From DAOOPX01 sp964653045 (GTDB lineage: Bacteria; Patescibacteriota; Microgenomatia; UBA1400; PJMF01): a stretch of DNA of 19,501 nt. Every line of letters begins with the position of its first letter. Within the stretch, counting starts at the first letter, position 1. The stretch lies in contig CAZZBW010000017.1 in assembly GCA_964653045.1 (NCBI GenBank), positions 1 to 19,501 on the forward strand, read 5' to 3'. Below, one piece after another: positions 8,501 to 14,277 of this stretch. The notes below the pieces were generated by a model that made no database searches, had not been told where the DNA came from, and was given only the letters and a program-made list of their open reading frames with translations. The translations under genes and the position numbers were made by a program.

Positions 8501-9055
8501 CCTTCTGCGATCGATCTTGACAGCAATCACGTTGCGTTTGCCCACCGTAATTTCTAGCCATGAACCACGTTTTGGTCTCAACTCAGCAGTATATAACTGC
8601 CGACCGGTAATATTATCGCGCTCCCCAGAAAAAGATACTCCTGGGGCACGCACCAATTGCGTTACCACCGCCCGTTCAATACCATTAATAATAAAGGTAC
8701 CGATTGGAGTCATTTTGGGGACGTCACCCAGAAATACTTCTTGAACTTGAACTTCGCCAGTCTTTTTATTGGTTAACTCCGCCTCAGCATAAAGAGGCAT
8801 ATCATAAGTCACTCCCTTGCGCTTGGCTTCTTTAATCCCGTACTTAGCTTTACCCAAGCGATGCTTGGCAAACTTCAAGCGCCAATTTTTGCCGGTATAA
8901 TCTTCAATGCCTCGATCGCCGCTTAGCTCTGCCAGTGACTCAGCTATTCCATGCTGTAAAAAATGTTCATAACTTGTGAGCTGCAAACCAACTAGATCGA
9001 GTGTTGGCAAGATCTTGTGCTGCATTCCCCAATTTTGTCGATCAAGAATAGGCAT
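5588..9055 (-). CDS. rpoB: DNA-directed RNA polymerase subunit beta
   Basis: Beta forms the second pincer of RNA polymerase and contributes to the active centre. I choose ATG at 9053-9055 (1155 residues, MPILDRQNWG) because AAAAGGAG lies 7 bases upstream; a TTG at 9088 would lie before that site. Conserved blocks include the rifampicin-pocket region at 380-412, PEGPNIGLV after it, the universal LRAIFGEKSREVRDTSLR segment, GDKLAGRHGNKG at 855-866, and the C-terminal GGKAQRGGQRLGEMEVWALEA block. After the usual family end (LMRELNSLVVDV, about residue 1075) there is an extra ~80-residue tail with about 30 Asp/Glu. In the rifampicin cluster E. coli D516 and S531 are kept (D391, S406), but Q513 is T388 and H526 is N401. 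It is transcribed with rpoC. Confidence 0.98.
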   Translation of the reverse strand: MPILDRQNWGMQHKILPTLDLVGLQLTSYEHFLQHGIAESLAELSGDRGIEDYTGKNWRLKFAKHRLGKAKYGIKEAKRKGVTYDMPLYAEAELTNKKTGEVQVQEVFLGDVPKMTPIGTFIINGIERAVVTQLVRAPGVSFSGERDNITGRQLYTAELRPKRGSWLEITVGKRNVIAVKIDRRRKLPITTLLRAFGYSLDDQIRELFKEETAFDEYDLIDSTLEKDTTKSQDEALIEIYAKMRPGEPAVLDTARNYLNQLFFDARRYNLDKVGRYKLNRRLKSDVDLSIHTLTPDDLVKTIKYLIGLQNNRGKVDDIDHLSNRRVRSIGELAKDSAFRIGLIRLERSIREKMSLTKTDQPLTPSALVNARPLIATISEFFRRNRLSTILDQTNPLSEIDNLRRLSVMGTGGVTRERASFSMRDINASQYSRIDPVRSPEGPNIGLVTYLSLYTKVNDFGFLEAPYRKVMADGHGMKVSDEITYITADEEEDHKITHAGVVVDEKGYIADEWVAMRHMNQFIEGPAADVEYIDVVPRQVVGTSASLIPFIAHDEANRALMGTHMQCQAVPLIRPQAPIVGTGMEEEVAVAMGRTIRARHAGEVVYVDGNRVEIKISAKDVKQATEKEIKDSEIISLDDNREIYTVTKFERTSQSTCYTQKPVVTLGQKVTAGEVIIDGPAADGGELALGANLLIAYASFDGLGYEDAIVISERLVKEDILTSVQINEYKTRVMDTKLGPEELTNDIPNVSEVFLSNLTVEGIIRIGSSVSSGDILVGKIAPKGETELSPEERLLRAIFGEKSREVRDTSLRIPHGESGTVIDVQILDSLDGDELDPGTLKEVIVKVAQTRKIMVGDKLAGRHGNKGVISKIVPIADMPHLDDGTPVDIVISPLSVLARMNMGQLLEAHIGWAAQKLGYKAAFPAFEQFDENRIWQELKKAGLPEDGKAQLFDGRTGEPFKERTAVGVAYILKLSHMVEDKMHARAIGPYSLVTQQPLGGKAQRGGQRLGEMEVWALEAHRAAHTLQEMLTIKSDDVIGRSKAFEAIVKGLPIPASTVPEGFRVLMRELNSLVVDVIPHEAQELEEPVAEVIVPPVIEEVEKLDFLKEDEVELTDVVIEEEPDPDAIDDETEPDPAALTDSEQLDDPAVVSDPSKE
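5625..5657. repeat. Inverted repeat inside the rpoB tail (10-bp arms, 13-base loop)
   Basis: TCCAGCTGCT at 5625-5634 pairs perfectly with AGCAGCTGGA at 5648-5657. It lies in the acidic C-terminal tail of beta (around PAALTDSEQLDD). It has no U-run on either side. Confidence 0.85.
6646..6673. repeat. Inverted repeat inside rpoB (12-bp perfect arms, 4-base loop)
   Basis: CGCGCGATTTTT at 6646-6657 pairs perfectly with 6662-6673 around CACC. It encodes R-A-I-F-G-E-K-S-R-E, part of a universally conserved beta motif, so the symmetry arises largely through codon choice. Confidence 0.92.
7786..7807. repeat. Inverted repeat inside rpoB (9-bp arms, 4-base loop)
   Basis: CGCGCATCG at 7786-7794 pairs perfectly with CGATGCGCG at 7799-7807 around AGAA. 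It encodes R-A-S-F-S-M-R, just downstream of the rifampicin-pocket codons. Confidence 0.9.
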
Positions 9056-9062
9056 TGAAAAA

Positions 9063-9070
9063 CTCCTTTT
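9063..9070 (-). promoter_or_regulatory. Ribosome-binding site of rpoB
   Basis: AAAAGGAG on the minus strand ends 7 bases before the ATG at 9055. It is the best Shine-Dalgarno in the window and decides the rpoB start against the upstream in-frame TTG at 9088. Confidence 0.85.
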
Positions 9071-9111
9071 TATCTTAACCCACACCAAAGTGGTTTATTA
9101 CGTTTTTAAAC

Positions 9112-9145
9112 AAAAAACAGAGAGGCCTTTCTTCCAGGCTTCTCT
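9112..9145 (-). terminator. Terminator-like hairpin in the rpoB leader (possible attenuator)
   Basis: On the minus strand AGAGAAGCC (9145-9137) pairs with GGCCTCTCT (9127-9119) with one mismatch around a 9-base loop, followed after one G by six Ts (9117-9112). This has the form of an intrinsic terminator, yet it lies downstream of a good promoter and only ~55 bases before the rpoB ATG. It could end a short RNA or act as a conditional attenuator of rpoBC. Confidence 0.65.
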
Positions 9146-9238
9146 AAGACTGAGTCCATCTAGTACTATTTGTGCCCAAATTCGGGCTGTGAACCACTGT
9201 TCAACTTGACAATCTTCCCTCTTATTACAAAAGCTGAG
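9119..9238 (-). promoter_or_regulatory. Structured 5' leader of rpoB
   Basis: This is the RNA expected between the predicted start site (~9238) and the terminator-like stem. It can form a hairpin at about 9191-9207 (GT-GAAC/GTTCAC with a one-base bulge), then a GCCC/GGGC hairpin with a 6-base loop near 9178-9191, then the terminator stem. No convincing short ORF or ribosome-binding site is seen in it. I do not recognise a known riboswitch or ribosomal-protein leader class; a covariance-model search would be decisive. Confidence 0.4.
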
Positions 9239-9244
9239 GAGTGG

Positions 9245-9273
9245 ATTGTAACACAGAAAAAAACACACTGCAA
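9245..9273 (-). promoter_or_regulatory. Candidate sigma-70-type promoter of rpoBC
   Basis: On the minus strand TTGCAG (9273-9268) is followed by a 17-base spacer and TACAAT (9250-9245), preceded by TG one base away, making an extended -10. The -35 is weak (three of six), the -10 strong (five of six). The start site would be near 9238, giving a ~180-base leader for rpoB. Its TGTGTTACAAT is identical to the element upstream of rpsL. Confidence 0.6.
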
Positions 9274-9353
9274 CATACAAATGCCTAATTGCCGAATTAA
9301 TCAGTAGCGGTAGATGTCTCTATACTCTGATTTCAAAAACATAAGTAACTGAG

Positions 9354-12206
9354 CTAATGGTGACCCAATATTTCAATTGAAGAAGTTGACCGTGGAAAGT
9401 TTGGATTTTTATCAAAAAGAAAATTATACATTACAGCTTGTGCTCGAAATATTGGAGGGTAATCAGCAGAACCAATATTCCATTTTTCTTTAAATACTCC
9501 AGGTTCTACTTCTATTTTACTAATTGCTATTGGAACGATTGACTCTTTAAAATATCTTTCAACTTCGTCCCAATCTTTTCTAGAAACATCTCTACGCATG
9601 TGCCAACTATCAAGCATTAAGTAAGTAAATTGAGTGAAAAAATAATAGGGATCTTCATTGGCGGGTTGAGATATAATTCCTCTACTAATCATTAGTTGGC
9701 TTAACTCACTCATTTTTTGCTTATCGCGAAGTAAATTTGCATAATCATAAAATAAGCGGTTTACTAACTTTGCATTAAAAAAATCTAAAATTTGTTCCCA
9801 TTTTTCTTTTGGAACACTTGGCCATACCCCACCATCTCTCCAAAACATTTTTTCGATAGCATGGTATGCTGCATATATATCAGCATCTGGACCATTATTA
9901 ATAATTTTCCCATCTTTTAACATACTAGAGAAAGTGTCTAAAGAGTCGATTACAGCAGTTTTTGCATATGGCGGATCAATCGTAATATCTCTGGCAAAAA
10001 CCTCATTATCGACCAAAAAGGAGATGGGGGCAATTTCTCTAGCCGCACACACTTTGTAAATGTGCCATCCAAGACTATCTCTGTCAGTGGGATCGAACTC
10101 GCCCGCAATATCGGATAGTTGTTTGGTAACTAAAATACTTGAAATTTGCTGGAAACGACTATCGTATTCAAGAGGACCTTCTTCTCGTAAAATATTTAAA
10201 TGAGCAACTCGAAGATCTCTCGCTCTCTCTTCGTATTCTGCTACGCCGTCTTTAATATTAGAGATTTCTAGTTTTCCCGCTTGATCGCCATTGCCAACAA
10301 AATGATCCTCTAAATATTTTAAAAATTTTGGATTTCTTATTTGCTGAGAAAACAACCTTCTATAGAATGCTTGGGGATCCCTCATTGCCTCTTGTTTAAT
10401 ATATTCAACTGTTCGTTGGTAGGCAAACTCTGGATTTGTTGGTATTTCTGAAAGTTTGTACCAAGCGTCTGTATAATTTTGCAGTTGAAATGGGTCCATT
10501 TGTGGCGAAATTCCAATTGCATTCAAAGCTTCTGTATTTCCATCCGAGAACTGCTGGAGAACATCAGCATGCCTTTCAATAAAATTATTAGCAGCTATCC
10601 TCATATTTTCTCTAATTTTTGTGACCGCATCATACTTTTCATTTGCTATTTTGTATACTTCAAAGACTTTAGGATATTCTCTCATCAATATTATTGTTAA
10701 TTGATTTTCACTATGAAATCTAACCGCTCCTGACCGTTCGCCTGGTTCCATGTCCATAATACCTGTGGTTGGTTGTTCTCTAAATCGAATAAGATCATAG
10801 TGTCTTATTCCTTCTTTGGGCAAAGCTGCGTCTAATGGAGTAACAACTCCAATATTTTCAAGTTTATTTCTAATTTTTATTGCATTGCCTTCTGGTTCCA
10901 TTGTTTTAACTAAATTAGCCTCTAATCCAATTGCCCTAGCGGCGGTAATCCCCATCTCTTGAATCCGAGATACATTAACATCGAGATTAGATTTTTCTTT
11001 TGGTTCTTCATACCCTACTACGTTTTCAGCACTAATTTGTAAACTTACTATAAGAGTTATAAAGTCAAGGTTAGCACTGTCAGATAACTCATGTAAACTG
11101 TCGACAAAGCGAACGTAATATTCGTTAAAACCTTCGCCATCTTTTCTCTCGGCTTTAAAACAATTTTGAGCAAGTAAAGCAAGATGTACTCCAGTCCCTC
11201 TCAACTTTTCGCCGTGTTGAGTTTTTTCAGTTCGCGCCCAAACCACTTCGGGCATTAAATGCTCTTTCTCATGAAAATGCTTTTTATATACATCGTGTAG
11301 AACTGATTGAGCCACCTCGCATCCCTCATTACTATTTGGTAATTCCGGTCTAGCGGCCGCTGCTCCCACGCCAGCTTGAAACTCTGGATCGAAGCTTATT
11401 CTAACAACTGGTGCCAATACGCTAGCTCCAAATGTGGCTCCAGCGAATTTCAAAAAAGACCTACGACTAATTTGACCTTTGGATTGATCATCTCCCGTCG
11501 CTATTTGTGGAGAACTATCTTTCTTCCTTATTGGAAGCCACCCGCTTACTCTATGTTTTAATTTATGTAAATTTTCTCCTACTCTACCCAATAATACGGA
11601 AGTGCCCCTGTCAAGCTCTCTAGATATATTATTGAGAATCTCAGCCATACCTCTTTTGTCTTGTTCTAGATATTGACTAACTAATATGCCCTGAGACTCA
11701 AGTTGTGTTTTTATGTTTTTTGCAACTTTATATAGTTCAGCACCTGAAATTGCAGATTCTGTAGCGGTTTGACCCATTGCTTTTGCATATATTTTATTCG
11801 CTTCTTGCCATGTATTAACTCCCTGAATACTTTGAACCGTTCTTAGTAAAGCCCAACCTTGCTCGCTAAGTCTTTCATCTTGTTTTTGTTGAAATTCATT
11901 TTTAGCTGTTTTATAAGCCATTTCTAGAGCTGATCTCAATAACTGATGGTCTCCGTTAGCTCTTGCAATAAAACTAACGAAAATATTATGTGCATTTTCT
12001 CTACCATAAGAAGATAATTTATAATATCCAGCTTCATCATCTTGATTAAGTTCATTACTTGGATTTACCTTTTTTAAGGTCTCTGCGTAATCTTGAGCTA
12101 AGATTAGCACTTTTTTCTCAACCCTATATCCCTCGGGTATCAATGGAATATTTGGTTTTTCACCACTACTCTGGGTAAAAACTGATGATTTTTCTTCAAC
12201 TGCCAT
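9354..12206 (-). CDS. Large protein of unknown function with an internal twin-arginine motif
   Basis: I do not recognise this 950-residue protein. The ATG is at 12204-12206, 9 bases after the preceding small gene, with no visible Shine-Dalgarno, so coupling is likely. Residues 1-245 look soluble and helical, rich in Gln, Lys and Glu. Residues 247-253 read SRRSFLK, a perfect Tat consensus, followed by a modest hydrophobic stretch (about 254-270, FAGATFGASVLAPVV) and an Ala-rich run near 280. The remaining ~670 residues are mostly polar and helical with no repeats or catalytic motif I can name. No ATG, GTG or TTG codon lies in the ~39 codons before the RR pair, so a shorter product starting just upstream is unlikely. 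Inference: a membrane-anchored or exported C-terminal region with an unusually long cytoplasmic N-terminus. The gene is AT-richer than its neighbours. Confidence is for a real gene, not a function. Confidence 0.85.
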   Translation of the reverse strand: MAVEEKSSVFTQSSGEKPNIPLIPEGYRVEKKVLILAQDYAETLKKVNPSNELNQDDEAGYYKLSSYGRENAHNIFVSFIARANGDHQLLRSALEMAYKTAKNEFQQKQDERLSEQGWALLRTVQSIQGVNTWQEANKIYAKAMGQTATESAISGAELYKVAKNIKTQLESQGILVSQYLEQDKRGMAEILNNISRELDRGTSVLLGRVGENLHKLKHRVSGWLPIRKKDSSPQIATGDDQSKGQISRRSFLKFAGATFGASVLAPVVRISFDPEFQAGVGAAAARPELPNSNEGCEVAQSVLHDVYKKHFHEKEHLMPEVVWARTEKTQHGEKLRGTGVHLALLAQNCFKAERKDGEGFNEYYVRFVDSLHELSDSANLDFITLIVSLQISAENVVGYEEPKEKSNLDVNVSRIQEMGITAARAIGLEANLVKTMEPEGNAIKIRNKLENIGVVTPLDAALPKEGIRHYDLIRFREQPTTGIMDMEPGERSGAVRFHSENQLTIILMREYPKVFEVYKIANEKYDAVTKIRENMRIAANNFIERHADVLQQFSDGNTEALNAIGISPQMDPFQLQNYTDAWYKLSEIPTNPEFAYQRTVEYIKQEAMRDPQAFYRRLFSQQIRNPKFLKYLEDHFVGNGDQAGKLEISNIKDGVAEYEERARDLRVAHLNILREEGPLEYDSRFQQISSILVTKQLSDIAGEFDPTDRDSLGWHIYKVCAAREIAPISFLVDNEVFARDITIDPPYAKTAVIDSLDTFSSMLKDGKIINNGPDADIYAAYHAIEKMFWRDGGVWPSVPKEKWEQILDFFNAKLVNRLFYDYANLLRDKQKMSELSQLMISRGIISQPANEDPYYFFTQFTYLMLDSWHMRRDVSRKDWDEVERYFKESIVPIAISKIEVEPGVFKEKWNIGSADYPPIFRAQAVMYNFLFDKNPNFPRSTSSIEILGHH

Positions 12207-12215
12207 ATGATTTTA

Positions 12216-12530
12216 TTATTCTGAATTAATAAGTAATTTTTTTTTAATAACTAATAAAGTTTTTTCTAGTTTTTCTTCAAAATCTTCATCAAAATTCTCA
12301 ATATGTTTATTAATAAATGACCATAGTTCATTGTCACTAATTTCATTTTCTAACAAATTAACAAATTCTTGTCTGTTTTCTGACTTAAGCCTTGTTGTAA
12401 TATAATTTAACGTAAATGAATTGATAAAATTAACCACAGAACTGTTTCTATCCTCCATTTCTTCAAATAAGAAAATGTCGATATTTGCTCTTCTAACAAT
12501 ATTAAGTAATTTTTTTTGTTGCGCATTCAT
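12216..12530 (-). CDS. Small acidic protein of unknown function
   Basis: A 104-residue, AT-rich gene starting with ATG at 12528-12530 and ending 9 bases before the 950-residue gene, so the two are probably co-transcribed. The protein has no signal peptide or membrane segment and looks all-helical. The C-terminal half (roughly residues 56-100: F-V-N-L-L-E then DNELWSFINKHIENF then a Glu/Lys helix) resembles, by general pattern only, small proteins common in Patescibacteria that pair a helical region with a sequence like L-x-x-F-I-x-x-H-I-x-x-F (DUF5663-like). That link is tentative. No function can be assigned; a partner role for the neighbouring large protein is only a guess from position. 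Confidence 0.7.
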   Translation of the reverse strand: MNAQQKKLLNIVRRANIDIFLFEEMEDRNSSVVNFINSFTLNYITTRLKSENRQEFVNLLENEISDNELWSFINKHIENFDEDFEEKLEKTLLVIKKKLLINSE

Positions 12531-12555
12531 GATAATTACATTTTACATGATAATT
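12528..12555 (-). repeat. Two 10-base direct repeats at the start of the 104-residue gene
   Basis: CATGATAATT (plus strand) occurs at 12528-12537 and again at 12546-12555, 18 bases apart. The first copy includes the start codon. It could be an operator, a duplicated start region, or chance in AT-rich DNA. Confidence 0.35.
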
Positions 12556-12842
12556 GTTCTATTTCTTATTCGGGATGTCGTCGATCAAATTTCAAAATGA
12601 TAAACAGATCTGTAATGATGTGTGGATAGCTCATACTTCTCAACATTTTTTTTATTGCTTCAAATATTAATTAACGCTCTCCCACACAATATTGTCATTA
12701 ATAGATAAATAAATACAAGTCAACTTCTTCTATCTTCACTGACCTCAACAAATGATTAATTGCATAGCTGAATGATGAAGAGACACTGTCAGCGCTTAAA
12801 GTAAAAGAGTAATCAAGCACAACCAACTTCCAATCATCTCGG
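12531..12842. other. 312-base intergenic region between mltG and the 104-residue gene
   Basis: This stretch must hold the end of the mltG transcript and the promoter for the two AT-rich genes. I see no clear hairpin followed by a U-run. Possible -35 boxes on the minus strand are TTGACT (12718-12723) and a later TTGAGA with CATCAT 17 bases on, but neither pair is good enough to call. The mltG-proximal part (12698-12842) stays open in a frame different from mltG and reads like protein; see the findings. Confidence 0.5.
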
Positions 12843-13826
12843 TCAGCGTAAATAGAGTTGGATGTTTGAGTTGTGTTCTGAGAGATTTTTAGCGTAATGG
12901 ATTTGCCCGCTTGGATCATGAAGATAGAAGAAGTCATCTGTTTCCATTGGCTGGGCGCTGGCTTTAATCGCCGCCAGTCCTGGATTGGCAATTGGCGCGG
13001 GAGGTAAACCAGCAAAACGATAAGTGTTATATGGGGACGAGCTGTTCTTGGTCGCCACCGACGGTGGCGACCACCATGATTTCGTAGCCTGGTTATAACC
13101 CTCAATATACTGTAGCGTACAATCCACTCCGAGTGGTTCTCCAACTTTAATCCTATTCCAGAGAATTCCAGATATGTGAGCCATCTCTGAAGTATCACTG
13201 CCAGCTTCACGCTGGATAATTGAGGCCATAATGATCACATCAGCCAAGGAAGTTGCATAGGGTGGTATAGACTCATTAATAATTGGGGCAGTTTTAGTTT
13301 CAAATGTGTCTTTAAGTAAGTTAAGTAAACCTTCAACAGTGATCGCCCTGGGAACCAAGTAAGTTTCTGGAAAAAGATATCCCTCCAATGATTTTGCCTG
13401 TTCAAGAAATTCTTCTTGGTTGTATTCTGATAATTCAGGCTGTTGAACAATAAGTTCAGCCATTTCTTCAACTCTCAGTCCCTCGGGAAAAGTTAACCAC
13501 AGGTCGTCAACTCCCTGGGTCATGCGTTCTGCAATCTGATAAGCACTCATAGAAGGACTGAGCTCAAAACTACCAGCCTGAATTTTCCGATCAAGTTGCC
13601 CGCGCCATACTACTAGGCGAAAAATTAGCGGGTGTTTGATCAACTGTTCTTGGTGCAAGCGCTCGGCAATTGCCGCAATTGGCTCATTCCTTTTGATCAC
13701 GAAGCGTTTTGTTTCGGTAATTTGAGGATTGGTTGGTGCCAACATGACTAGCGACAACAAAAACATCGCTCCACTCAGGAGCAACAGCAACACCATTCCG
13801 ATTAAAATACCTCTGCGTTGAATCAT
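12843..13826 (-). CDS. mltG: Endolytic murein transglycosylase MltG (YceG family)
   Basis: MltG is a membrane-anchored lytic transglycosylase that cuts nascent peptidoglycan and is thought to terminate glycan strands. I choose ATG at 13824-13826 (327 residues) because it gives MIQRR followed directly by one membrane helix (about residues 6-28). A TTG at 13862 with AGGGA upstream would add 12 residues and cannot be excluded. A LysM-like segment follows the anchor. The catalytic region has PEGLRVEEMAELI, the FPETY motif, and ASIIQREAG with the expected catalytic Glu at E207. The end is family-typical: YNTYRFAGLPPAPIANPGL, then HYAKNLSEHN before the TGA stop. Between VDCTLQYIEGYN and SPYNTY the segment WWSPPSVAT is encoded by an 11-bp perfect inverted repeat. 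It is the last gene of the alaS-ruvX block. Confidence 0.95.
   Translation of the reverse strand: MIQRRGILIGMVLLLLLSGAMFLLSLVMLAPTNPQITETKRFVIKRNEPIAAIAERLHQEQLIKHPLIFRLVVWRGQLDRKIQAGSFELSPSMSAYQIAERMTQGVDDLWLTFPEGLRVEEMAELIVQQPELSEYNQEEFLEQAKSLEGYLFPETYLVPRAITVEGLLNLLKDTFETKTAPIINESIPPYATSLADVIIMASIIQREAGSDTSEMAHISGILWNRIKVGEPLGVDCTLQYIEGYNQATKSWWSPPSVATKNSSSPYNTYRFAGLPPAPIANPGLAAIKASAQPMETDDFFYLHDPSGQIHYAKNLSEHNSNIQLYLR
13049..13073. repeat. Inverted repeat inside mltG (11-bp perfect arms, 3-base loop)
   Basis: Bases 13049-13059 (TGGTCGCCACC) pair perfectly with 13063-13073 around GAC. It is GC-rich in a ~45% GC gene and encodes the W-S-P-P-S-V-A-T stretch of MltG. Confidence 0.92.
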
Positions 13827-13866
13827 CGAAGCGACCAGTATATCATGCCAATTTTTATGCAAATTA

Positions 13867-14277
13867 CTAATTTTCCCTAAACGAAGATGCTTCGTCCAGA
13901 TAGGTTTCTAAAATGATGGCGGCGGCCACTTCGTGAAGTGGGCGCCGCTGACGCTGTGAGTTTTTTTGCCAGCGCATGCGTAGAGCGGCTTCAACTGAGG
14001 ACAAAGATTCGTCAACATAAACTACCGGCAAGCCAAGCTCATTCTTTAGCTCTTCACCGAACTGCTTTGAGCTAATTAACATTTTGCCGTCACTAATCCC
14101 AATTACCACTTTAGAAATTTTATGGGTGGTAACGATGTCTTGAATTTTTTGGAAAAGCTGCTGGTTATTAGCTAGGGTTGTGTGTGGCTGCGGCAGTCCG
14201 ACGACTGCCACAGCCACACCAATATGTTTCAATCCAAAATCAAGTCCGAGGAGATTTTCTGAAGCACTATTGTTCAT
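13867..14277 (-). CDS. ruvX: Putative pre-16S rRNA nuclease / Holliday-junction resolvase-like RuvX (YqgF)
   Basis: RuvX/YqgF is an RNase H-fold nuclease linked to 16S rRNA 5' maturation and, by fold, to Holliday-junction resolution. The ATG at 14275-14277 gives 136 residues and overlaps the sortase end by 11 bases; GGGGG lies very close upstream. The fold markers are GLDFGLKHIGVA (D13), VVIGISDGKM (57-66), VVYVDESLSS (85-94, E90) and AAAIILETYL near the C-terminus. Two conserved positions differ from E. coli YqgF: the Asp of the last acidic motif aligns with H115 (LHEVAAA), and the Arg of DERLS is S91. A His at the equivalent position is known in Thermus RuvC, so activity is not excluded. 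The gene holds the two longest inverted repeats in the window (13919-13948 and 14182-14219). Confidence 0.9.
   Translation of the reverse strand: MNNSASENLLGLDFGLKHIGVAVAVVGLPQPHTTLANNQQLFQKIQDIVTTHKISKVVIGISDGKMLISSKQFGEELKNELGLPVVYVDESLSSVEAALRMRWQKNSQRQRRPLHEVAAAIILETYLDEASSFREN
13919..13948. repeat. Inverted repeat inside ruvX (14-base arms, one mismatch, 2-base loop)
   Basis: Arms 13919-13932 and 13935-13948 pair at 13 of 14 positions (25:42 is G-G). The centre is CACTTC-GT-GAAGTG. It encodes R-R-P-L-H-E-V-A-A, covering the position where the usual catalytic Asp is His. Confidence 0.9.
14182..14219. repeat. Longest inverted repeat, inside ruvX (17-base arms, one mismatch, 4-base loop)
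   Basis: Arms 14182-14198 and 14203-14219 pair at 16 of 17 positions around CGAC; the single mismatch is C14191 with A14210. It encodes the N-terminal V-A-V-A-V-V-G-L-P-Q-P-H of RuvX. No U-run follows on either strand, so it is not a standard terminator. Confidence 0.93.

Noticed and set aside
9098..9280. Small open frame of 60 codons in the rpoB leader
   Set aside because: It spans the promoter and the terminator-like stem, has no ribosome-binding site, and its Cys-rich sequence looks random.
11350..11359. AGCGGCCGCT palindrome, a NotI-type site, in the 950-residue gene
   Set aside because: A single 10-base palindrome explained by Ala-rich codons; no sign of a cloning junction nearby.
12843..12845. 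Reassigned TGA codon (glycine, as in some CPR groups)
   Set aside because: The mltG TGA falls exactly at the family C-terminus, and no gene contains in-frame TGA.
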